Assembly (NCBI GenBank): GCA_002315565.1
Contig: DCHD01000032.1
Span: forward strand, 1 to 11,969
Source of the DNA: Solobacterium sp. UBA1761
GTDB lineage: Bacteria > Bacillota_I > Bacilli_A > Erysipelotrichales > Erysipelotrichaceae
Length of the DNA stretch: 11,969 nt
Direction: 5' to 3'
In this document: in pieces, positions 7,191 to 11,969 of the stretch
Numbering within the stretch: the first letter of the stretch is position 1
How the letters are laid out: each line of letters opens with the position of its first letter
Notes under the pieces: generated by a model
The model's database searches: none
Told to the model about the DNA's origin: nothing
Seen by the model: only the letters and a program-made list of their open reading frames with translations
Program-made: the position numbers and the translations under genes

Positions 7191-7210
7191 ATATATTCAC
7201 TGTTTTTTTT
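7181..7210 (+). terminator. Rho-independent terminator of the nagA/GRE operon
   Basis: A 10-bp stem (7181-7190 with 7196-7205, one U:G wobble) encloses an ATATA loop and runs into a T-tract reaching 7210. It is AU-rich, so moderate rather than strong. It lies 5 nt after the msrA stop codon. Confidence 0.8.
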
Positions 7211-7211
7211 G

Positions 7212-7217
7212 TATAAT
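7212..7217 (+). promoter_or_regulatory. -10 element (TATAAT) of a probable leaderless fic promoter
   Basis: A perfect TATAAT begins 1 nt after the terminator T-tract and ends 6 nt before ATG 7224. No Shine-Dalgarno fits in between. The expected -35 region is occupied by the terminator hairpin. Confidence 0.7.
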
Positions 7218-7223
7218 ATATGT

Positions 7224-8324
7224 ATGATAAAAGTAGTTCTGGATAATCAGATATTAAAATACATCTCAGAAATTGACAGAAACAGATATAGCGTATCTTC
7301 TTTTAAAATGCCTGTATCTGTTGCGAGCAGACTCAGAAAGAATTCCAAGAAGAAAAGTTCATATGCATCAAACAGAATAGAAGGTAATCCACTTACATAC
7401 AAACAGGTATCTGAAGTAATCGATAAAGATGAAAGAGCTCATTTTCTTAAACCGGAACAGGAAGTGAGAAACTATTTTCTTGCACTTAACTATCTTGAAG
7501 AAAAAGCCGTACTGAAAGAAAAATTTACAAAGAAAATGATACTTGATGTTCAGAAGATGGTTGTTAAAGGAGCATCTAAGGAAAAAACAGGAATCAGAGG
7601 TCCAATGCCTCCTGGAGTACTGTTTGCTGTATACGACCAGAACACAGGAAGTGCCGACTATATTCCTCCAGAATATTGTGATATTGACGGTTTGCTTGAT
7701 GAGCTTGTTGAATATGTAAATACAACTGATGACCATCCTTTGATCGTTGCCGCAATAGTTCATTATCAGCTTGTTACTATTCATCCTTTTGAAGATGGAA
7801 ACGGCAGAACTGCCAGACTTCTTTCGGGATATATTCTTAATTTCAACGGATATGGATTCAATGGAATTGGTTCTCTTGAAGAATATTTCGAGTATGACAT
7901 TAATGAATATTACGATTCACTTCAGATGGGTTTACCTGCTCTGTATTATTCCGGTAGAGACAATCCGCCTCATCCCGAAATATGGATCTACTATTTTCTC
8001 AAGATGGTCAGACTTTATTCAACAAAAATTCTGGAACTGCAGCCAGATACAGATAATGAAGAATACAGAAATGGTCTGACATATATAAACAGAAAAGAAA
8101 GAGAACTCTTTGTGCTTCTGATGAAAGAATACAGATATGGTTTTACACCGATTGAAATAAGTAAAAGAATAGGCACAACCAACAGGACGGTAATCAACAG
8201 ATTATCAAACCTGGTAAAAGCCGGTTTTATTGAACCCGTAATCGTCAAAGAAAGAATAAGATTTTATAAAATGACAGAATTTACAATAAAATTCATTGAT
8301 GAGCTGATAACGGATCTCTCCTGA
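7224..8324 (+). CDS. Fic family protein (class II autoinhibited) with C-terminal winged helix
   Basis: This 366-residue protein has a Fic domain with the complete motif HPFEDGNGRTAR (H187-R198), the signature of enzymes that transfer AMP (sometimes another phosphate-containing group) to protein hydroxyls. An N-terminal S49-NRI-E53-G54 matches the (S/T)xxxE(G/N) inhibitory motif placed before the core, which defines class II Fic proteins; E53 would block productive ATP binding until released. A C-terminal winged-helix segment (about 290-350, with FTPIEISKRIGTTNRTVINRLSNLVKAGFI) suggests DNA binding, as in many bacterial Fic proteins. I use ATG 7224, because the in-frame TTG at 7209 lies in the promoter. 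No separate antitoxin gene is needed or seen. The target is unknown; a stress regulator is the usual expectation. Confidence 0.93.
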   Translation: MIKVVLDNQILKYISEIDRNRYSVSSFKMPVSVASRLRKNSKKKSSYASNRIEGNPLTYKQVSEVIDKDERAHFLKPEQEVRNYFLALNYLEEKAVLKEKFTKKMILDVQKMVVKGASKEKTGIRGPMPPGVLFAVYDQNTGSADYIPPEYCDIDGLLDELVEYVNTTDDHPLIVAAIVHYQLVTIHPFEDGNGRTARLLSGYILNFNGYGFNGIGSLEEYFEYDINEYYDSLQMGLPALYYSGRDNPPHPEIWIYYFLKMVRLYSTKILELQPDTDNEEYRNGLTYINRKERELFVLLMKEYRYGFTPIEISKRIGTTNRTVINRLSNLVKAGFIEPVIVKERIRFYKMTEFTIKFIDELITDLS

Positions 8325-8364
8325 ATTCTACGATAAGTAGGTGGCAATGTTATCTGTTAATCAA

Positions 8365-8370
8365 TAAGAT
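8365..8370 (+). promoter_or_regulatory. -10-like element (TAAGAT) of a probable leaderless XRE promoter
   Basis: TAAGAT ends 6 nt before ATG 8377, and no Shine-Dalgarno lies upstream of that ATG. ATCT at 8352-8355 and AGAT within the hexamer form a short imperfect dyad that could be an autoregulatory site. The match to the -10 consensus is weaker than for the other three. Confidence 0.45.
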
Positions 8371-8376
8371 TAAATT

Positions 8377-8961
8377 ATGAACAACGATATTGGATTACTT
8401 ATTAAGAAACTGAGAAGTGAAAAAGGTTTAACACAGAAGGACTTCGCGGAAAGACTGCATGTATCGGATAAAACAGTCTCCAAATGGGAAAGGGGTGACG
8501 GCTATCCGGATATTGAGATGCTGAAACCGATATGTCATGAACTTGGTATTTCAGTTGATGAACTCTTTGACGGTATGGCAGAAAGAAACAGCAATATTTC
8601 AGGAAATATGCTGAAGTCAAAGTTCTATGTCTGCCCGGTATGCGGTAATATTATAGTCTCAAGTGGTGATGCATCTGTCATATGTCATGGACTAAAACTT
8701 AAACCTTTAGAGGCGATTGAAGATAAAGAACATATCCACGTCGAAAAGATACAGGATCAGTACTATGTGACTGTGGATTCAAATATGACAAAGGATGACT
8801 ACATCACATTTATCGCAGCTTTGAGAAGTGATGGAGTAGAAATAAAGAAGCTCTATCCTGAATCTATTGCATCGGCATATTTCAGAATTGATGGTGTAAG
8901 ATACTTCTATGTCCTTGACTCTAAAGGTGAATTTACATATCTAAGAAAAGGAAGCTTCTAG
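8377..8961 (+). CDS. XRE-type regulator fused to a degenerate desulfoferrodoxin-like module
   Basis: This 194-residue protein has an N-terminal helix-turn-helix (about 6-65, with GLTQKDFAERLHVSDKTVSKWE), then a region aligning with desulfoferrodoxin. FYVCPVCGN (83-91) and ICHG (102-105) match the desulforedoxin-like centre I (CxxCGN...CCG), with C86, C89, C103 and His104 in place of the fourth Cys. The rest (about 117-187, HIHVEK to KGEF) follows the superoxide-reductase fold, but HPMxxxHYI is SNMTKDDYI (135-143) and the C-terminal CxxHG is replaced near 179-184. The catalytic Fe(His)4Cys ligands are therefore largely gone, and superoxide reductase activity is unlikely. I infer a DNA-binding regulator that may sense metal or redox state through the Cys3-His site. 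The stop codon lies inside the terminator. Confidence 0.85.
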   Translation: MNNDIGLLIKKLRSEKGLTQKDFAERLHVSDKTVSKWERGDGYPDIEMLKPICHELGISVDELFDGMAERNSNISGNMLKSKFYVCPVCGNIIVSSGDASVICHGLKLKPLEAIEDKEHIHVEKIQDQYYVTVDSNMTKDDYITFIAALRSDGVEIKKLYPESIASAYFRIDGVRYFYVLDSKGEFTYLRKGSF

Positions 8962-8973
8962 CTTTCTTTTTTT
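8946..8973 (+). terminator. Rho-independent terminator overlapping the XRE stop codon
   Basis: A 10-bp stem (8946-8955 with 8961-8970, one G:U pair) closes a TTCTA loop and continues into further T residues to 8973. The TAG stop (8959-8961) spans the loop and 3' arm, so ribosomes terminating here could influence folding. Confidence 0.75.
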
Positions 8974-8977
8974 GTTG

Positions 8978-8983
8978 TATATT
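8978..8983 (+). promoter_or_regulatory. -10 element (TATATT) of a probable leaderless acetyltransferase promoter
   Basis: TATATT starts 5 nt after the terminator T-tract and ends 6 nt before ATG 8990. The spacer TTAGGT contains only AGG, immediately next to the ATG, too close to act as a Shine-Dalgarno. Confidence 0.6.
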
Positions 8984-8989
8984 TTAGGT

Positions 8990-10024
8990 ATGAAGCTAAA
9001 ACTGGTAAAACTTTCAAAGAAATACGAAAGACAGTTCAATGAGATGATGACCGAATGGTCAAACAATAAAGGACAGTATGCCAATCCCGGAAATCTCTGG
9101 AAGGTTGACTGGCACCTTTTTAATACTTTTATTATTGAACTTGAAAGAAATAAATCTGACGAAATAAAAAGTGCCAATTCTTTTTATTTTGCACTTGATG
9201 AAGAAACAGATGAATTTGTCGGTGCTGTTGACATCAGACATGACCTTGTAAAGGGCAACTGTCATCAGGGTGGTCATATTGCCGATGGCATAAGACCTTC
9301 AAAAAGAAGAATGGGTTATGGTACTCAAATGCTGAAACTGACACTGGATAAATGTAAAGAAATGGGCATGAACAAAGTACTCATCACTGCTGATAAGAAG
9401 AATATTCCTTCAATTAAACTCATTGAAAAGTGTGGTGGAGTCAAAGAAGATGTACCTGCATATTCTCGTGAAGAAGAACAGCGTTTTTGGGTAACACTGA
9501 ATGAAGAAACAATAGAAACTGAAAGACTTGTAATTAATAGAGAAATGCCTTCTGATTACATCGATGCGTTCAGGTGGGCAGGAGATAAAAGAGTTACGAA
9601 ATATCTTCTTTCAAGCGGGGTAACAAAGCCTGAAGAAATGCTTAACTGGCTTGAGTTGAATGATCCAAACAACAAGAAAAGACTAGTGATGATTGCCAGA
9701 GATAAAAATGATAACAGAGCTATAGGTTCTATCGGAGCATTCTTTATTCCAAAAAAAGATGAATGGGAATTTGGCTACAGTGTTGCCTATGATGAGTGGA
9801 ACAAAGGTTATGCTACCGAAATGGCAAAAGCTATGATAGAGCACCTGAACAAAAACTATGACGCTTACAGATTCAAAGGTGAATGTGCTAAAGAGAATCT
9901 TGGCAGCAATGCTGTACTTAAAAAACTCGGAATGAAAAAAGTCGGGGAAGCAGAGTATACAAAGAATGATGGGTCAAGTACCTACTATTCCAATGTTTAC
10001 TCAATGGAATACGAGAAATATTGA
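8990..10024 (+). CDS. Tandem GNAT-family N-acetyltransferase
   Basis: This 344-residue protein holds two complete-looking GNAT domains. The N-terminal domain (about 1-168) has an acetyl-CoA pyrophosphate loop at RRMGYGTQ (106-113), followed by NIPSIKLIEKCGG (138-150). The C-terminal domain (about 172-344) resembles RimJ/RimL-type Acetyltransf_3: TERLVINREMPSDY at its start, FGYSVAYDEWNKGYATEMA (261-279) with the CoA loop, and NLGSNAVLKKLGMKKVG (303-319). Each acetylates an amine from acetyl-CoA in the cytosol; substrates (protein N-terminus, small amine, antibiotic) cannot be read from the sequence. ATG 8990 is preferred to an upstream TTG at 8972, which is in the promoter. No terminator separates it from the following decarboxylase, so some cotranscription is likely. 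Confidence 0.9.
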   Translation: MKLKLVKLSKKYERQFNEMMTEWSNNKGQYANPGNLWKVDWHLFNTFIIELERNKSDEIKSANSFYFALDEETDEFVGAVDIRHDLVKGNCHQGGHIADGIRPSKRRMGYGTQMLKLTLDKCKEMGMNKVLITADKKNIPSIKLIEKCGGVKEDVPAYSREEEQRFWVTLNEETIETERLVINREMPSDYIDAFRWAGDKRVTKYLLSSGVTKPEEMLNWLELNDPNNKKRLVMIARDKNDNRAIGSIGAFFIPKKDEWEFGYSVAYDEWNKGYATEMAKAMIEHLNKNYDAYRFKGECAKENLGSNAVLKKLGMKKVGEAEYTKNDGSSTYYSNVYSMEYEKY

Positions 10025-10030
10025 TACAAT
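10022..10030 (+). promoter_or_regulatory. Extended -10 (TGA-TACAAT) upstream of the decarboxylase
   Basis: TGATACAAT fits the extended -10 pattern TGnTATAAT, with its TGA being the stop codon of the acetyltransferase. It would give a leader of roughly 30 nt containing the Shine-Dalgarno at 10056. No clear -35 is visible. Confidence 0.45.
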
Positions 10031-10055
10031 AATAGAGAAGAAAACAACAGATAAT

Positions 10056-10060
10056 GGAGG
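10056..10060 (+). promoter_or_regulatory. Shine-Dalgarno GGAGG of the decarboxylase
   Basis: GGAGG lies 7 nt before ATG 10068, a canonical site that fixes the start and contrasts with the leaderless-type starts upstream. Confidence 0.85.
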
Positions 10061-10067
10061 TTTGAAA

Positions 10068-11219
10068 ATGGAAGTTGAAGACAAACTGATAGACCTTGTA
10101 AAACGCTGCTACGAAAGAGTCGACCACAACATCGGCTATCCTGTCTGCCAGTATCCGAATATTTCGGGATTTGGTGAATGGTATGCCAAAACAGGACTGT
10201 GCGACATCTCAGTCAACAACGTAGGAAATCCTTTTGATGATGAACAGCTTATTCTGAATGCTACATTGATTGAAAGAGAAGTAATAGAGACATTTGCACC
10301 ACTTTACGATATTCCGGAAGGAGAAGAATGGGGCTTTGTCACAAACAGCTGTACAGATGCCAATATGCATGGTATCTATTTTGGAGCAAAGAAACTGCAG
10401 AATGAAACCGGAATGTTGCCTATTGTCTATATTTCCAAAGAAGCTCATTATTCATCATCACGTATCTGTGATGTTCAGAATCTTGAGACAAGAATGATTG
10501 ACTATGACCATCTGGGTCGTATGGATCCTGAATCATTCAGAAAGAACTTTGTCAAAGACAGACCTGCTCTGATTGTGTTTGCGATTGGTTCTACATTCAT
10601 GGGTGCTACAGATGATATGGTTGAAATAGGTAAGGTTCTTGATGAACTCAAACCAATCGGTGTATACAAACATCTTGATGCTGCTTTATTTGGCGGTTAT
10701 TTCCCATTTACTGAATACAAAGATCTTGTCAGCATGAAAAAACAGGACTACGATTCAATAGCAATCAGTGGCCATAAATTCTTTGGTGTAGATGAACCAA
10801 GTGGAATATTCTTAAGCCGTAAAGATATTCTTGCAGCACAAAGAACGATGGTAGTTCCATATCTTAAAAACGATATGCCTCTGATCAGCTGTTCAAGAAG
10901 TGCTATTGCTCCACTTAAGTTTTACTGGATTCTAAAACATGTCGGATTTGACACTCTTGCCAAACAGGCAAAGGAAATGCTGGATAATACAGACTATATG
11001 CAGAAGAAACTGGATGAAGTCAATTATCCTGCATGGCACATGCCTTACAGTAATACCGTATTCTTCAAGCGCCCACCTGAGTGGATATGCAGGAAGTATG
11101 GTCTGGCAAACGGTTATCTGACGGAATATGGTGGAGAACTGTCACATGTCGTTGTTATGCAGCATGTGAAAAAGAACATTATTGATGAATTTGTATCAGA
11201 TTTAATGAAAAAAGACTAA
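10068..11219 (+). CDS. PLP-dependent group II decarboxylase, histidine-decarboxylase-like
   Basis: This 383-residue protein has the fold-type I pattern of pyridoxal-phosphate decarboxylases and about the length of bacterial PLP histidine decarboxylases (about 380). Visible elements are AHYSSSR (H127, expected to stack on PLP), AIGSTFMGATDDM (172-184), HLDAALFGG (D204, pairs with the pyridine nitrogen) and SGHKFFG, with K237 as the Schiff-base lysine. The segment VTNSCTDANMHG (91-102) sits where the family usually has TSGGTEGN, so the phosphate-side loop is atypical. The product would be an amine plus CO2, often coupled to acid resistance through an amino-acid/amine exchanger, but no exchanger is in the window. 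Histidine is the best guess from overall similarity; serine, tyrosine or another amino acid cannot be excluded. A convergent terminator follows. Confidence 0.85.
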   Translation: MEVEDKLIDLVKRCYERVDHNIGYPVCQYPNISGFGEWYAKTGLCDISVNNVGNPFDDEQLILNATLIEREVIETFAPLYDIPEGEEWGFVTNSCTDANMHGIYFGAKKLQNETGMLPIVYISKEAHYSSSRICDVQNLETRMIDYDHLGRMDPESFRKNFVKDRPALIVFAIGSTFMGATDDMVEIGKVLDELKPIGVYKHLDAALFGGYFPFTEYKDLVSMKKQDYDSIAISGHKFFGVDEPSGIFLSRKDILAAQRTMVVPYLKNDMPLISCSRSAIAPLKFYWILKHVGFDTLAKQAKEMLDNTDYMQKKLDEVNYPAWHMPYSNTVFFKRPPEWICRKYGLANGYLTEYGGELSHVVVMQHVKKNIIDEFVSDLMKKD

Positions 11220-11226
11220 ACACAAT

Positions 11227-11253
11227 AAAAGGGTAGAAGTTTCTACCCTTTTT
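11227..11253. terminator. Convergent, probably bidirectional terminator
   Basis: A perfect 11-bp stem (11227-11237 with 11242-11252) and a 4-nt loop have A residues on the left arm and T residues on the right, so the hairpin can act on both strands. It lies between the decarboxylase and the minus-strand genes. Confidence 0.93.
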
Positions 11254-11256
11254 GTA

Positions 11257-11604
11257 TCACGTTGGTCCGACTACGTAATTGGTATTGTGGTCTTCAGGAT
11301 GTTCATCGATATAACTGTGATCACCTGTACAAAGACGCCACTTGCTTCCATCATAGTAGTACCAGATATTGCTGGTATCGTGGTGGTAATCATAGTCCGG
11401 ATTGACAAAATCAGATGTCGGTTTAACAGTAAATCCGCAGCCTGTTGGTGGAATTTCAAAGTTCTTGCTGTATTCGTATACCATCAGATTCAGACTGCTC
11501 TCATCGCCATCCAAAATTCTTGCGTGATCTGAAGTTGAATGTGCACAGCTGGATGTTATCACATCCTGATTAACAAATCTTACGATATTAAGTTTCAGTT
11601 TCAT
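11257..11604 (-). CDS. Hypothetical small soluble protein, 115 residues
   Basis: Read on the minus strand, the ATG is at 11604-11602 and the stop at 11259-11257. The protein is acidic, rich in Asp, His, Ser and aromatic residues, and has no membrane segment or signal peptide. Its opening KLNIVRFVNQDVITSS recalls the N-terminus of small uncharacterised Firmicutes proteins with an 'F-N-x-D-V-I-x-T-S' pattern, from memory and unverified. The C-terminal half has a Tyr/Trp cluster (IWYYYDGSKWRLC) and many His/Asp (YDYHHD, GDHSYIDEHPEDH), with Cys at 20, 56 and about 92. It starts 6 nt after the CYTH gene stop, so the two are probably cotranscribed, and no good Shine-Dalgarno precedes it. Function unknown; metal binding is possible but unsupported. 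Confidence 0.65.
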   Translation of the reverse strand: MKLKLNIVRFVNQDVITSSCAHSTSDHARILDGDESSLNLMVYEYSKNFEIPPTGCGFTVKPTSDFVNPDYDYHHDTSNIWYYYDGSKWRLCTGDHSYIDEHPEDHNTNYVVGPT

Positions 11605-11610
11605 AGGTTT

Positions 11611-11969
11611 TTACTTATTTTTCGCCAGTGAGTAGTTCTGATATTCTTCATCATCAGTAACTTCTTTTATTACTTCAATGAAATCAGGAATCTTTACTTC
11701 GGTTTCCTTACTGGAAAGTTTTATCTCCAGAATCGCCTCATTTTCCATAAATGGGAAGATATCGATGTCAAAGTTCTGTTCGTTTGCAGCCAAGCAATAA
11801 CGGGTTTTGTTGATGATGCTTCTGGATTTGTCCCTTGTTGTCATCAATGCTTCATAAGCATCTTTCTCCAGGCGTTTTTCACTTGTCAGACGCTGTGTCT
11901 TTCCGTTGAAACGTTTATTGGTAAGGGTATAGATAAAACCGTCTTCTGAACCTTTTTTTCTGATTCTGA
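11611..11969 (-). CDS. CYTH-domain protein (triphosphate tunnel metalloenzyme type), N-terminus beyond window
   Basis: The minus-strand frame stays open from the stop at 11613-11611 to the window edge, giving 118 visible residues. A start near 11844 would cut the domain, so the gene begins outside the window. The visible part follows the CYTH pattern: RIRKKG and FIYTLTNKR (an RxR-type strand and LTxK), SEKRLEKDAY, NKTRY, FDIDIFPF, ILEIKL (the E-x-E-like strand), then PDFIEVIKEVTDDEEYQNYSLAK, matching the usual P-x-(F/W)-(I/L)...VT-x-(D/E)-x-x-Y-x-N-x-x-L(A/S). CYTH proteins bind triphosphates with divalent metal and include inorganic triphosphatases, thiamine triphosphatases and CyaB cyclases. 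The N-terminal ExExK strand is not in view, so activity cannot be judged. Confidence 0.82.
   Translation of the reverse strand, partial: RIRKKGSEDGFIYTLTNKRFNGKTQRLTSEKRLEKDAYEALMTTRDKSRSIINKTRYCLAANEQNFDIDIFPFMENEAILEIKLSSKETEVKIPDFIEVIKEVTDDEEYQNYSLAKNK

Noticed and set aside
7368..7784. Minus-strand open frame of 138 codons inside the Fic gene
   Set aside because: It is the antisense reading of a well-supported gene, has abnormal Phe/Cys composition and no family motif.
8325..8376. A terminator between the fic and XRE genes
   Set aside because: Only a 4-bp CTAC/GTAG hairpin (8331-8343) without a T-tract is present; this is too weak to call.
7224..8961. Fic plus XRE as a toxin-antitoxin pair
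   Set aside because: The Fic protein carries its own inhibitory motif, and the XRE protein has a desulfoferrodoxin-like domain and an apparent promoter of its own; nothing indicates antitoxin function.
11611..11847. A stand-alone 78-residue minus-strand protein beginning near 11847
   Set aside because: The frame is open to the window edge and the upstream residues match the CYTH fold, so this is only the C-terminal part of a longer gene.
1..11969. Search for CRISPR arrays, tRNA/rRNA genes, insertion sequences, phage genes and riboswitches
   Set aside because: No spaced long direct repeats, cloverleaf genes, transposase motifs or long structured leaders were seen; intergenic gaps are too short for known riboswitches.

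Overview
The window looks like chromosomal DNA of a low-GC, strictly anaerobic, fermentative Bacillota. The pointers are an [FeFe]-hydrogenase, an O2-sensitive glycyl radical enzyme (GRE) with its radical-SAM activase, AT-rich composition, and short intergenic gaps holding hairpin/T-tract terminators. Protein style is compatible with Erysipelotrichia or related gut Firmicutes, but that placement is inference. No rRNA, tRNA, CRISPR array, insertion sequence or phage gene was seen, and no gene-free stretch exceeds about 60 bases.

Layout. (1) 1-953: 3' part of an [FeFe]-hydrogenase catalytic subunit, closed by a strong terminator (969-997). (2) 1019-7175: seven tightly packed or overlapping plus-strand genes that read as one operon: a small membrane coiled-coil protein, a membrane-anchored NodB-type polysaccharide deacetylase, a polytopic membrane protein, NagA, a short unassigned GRE, its activase and MsrA, ended by a terminator at 7181-7210. 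(3) 7224-11219: four plus-strand genes: a class II Fic protein with a C-terminal winged helix, an XRE regulator fused to a decayed desulfoferrodoxin-like module, a tandem GNAT acetyltransferase, and a histidine-decarboxylase-like PLP enzyme. A probably bidirectional terminator follows at 11227-11253. (4) 11257-11969, minus strand: a 115-residue protein of unknown function, preceded on its strand by a CYTH-domain protein that runs off the right edge.

How the genes may work together. The operon joins two enzymes that remove acetyl groups from N-acetylglucosamine units, one anchored at the membrane (NodB type) and one cytosolic (NagA), with a GRE/activase pair of unknown substrate. A link between amino-sugar or cell-wall turnover and the radical enzyme is a hypothesis from gene order only.

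The most unusual signals are: (a) four genes whose ATG lies only 6-7 nt after a -10-like hexamer and lacks a Shine-Dalgarno, implying leaderless mRNAs, while neighbouring genes do have Shine-Dalgarno sites; three of these promoters sit directly on the T-tract of the preceding terminator; (b) the GRE, with Cys-Trp-Glu at its thiyl site and Trp-Gly-Trp at its glycyl site; (c) the XRE/desulfoferrodoxin-like fusion that has lost its catalytic iron ligands but keeps a Cys3-His candidate metal site.
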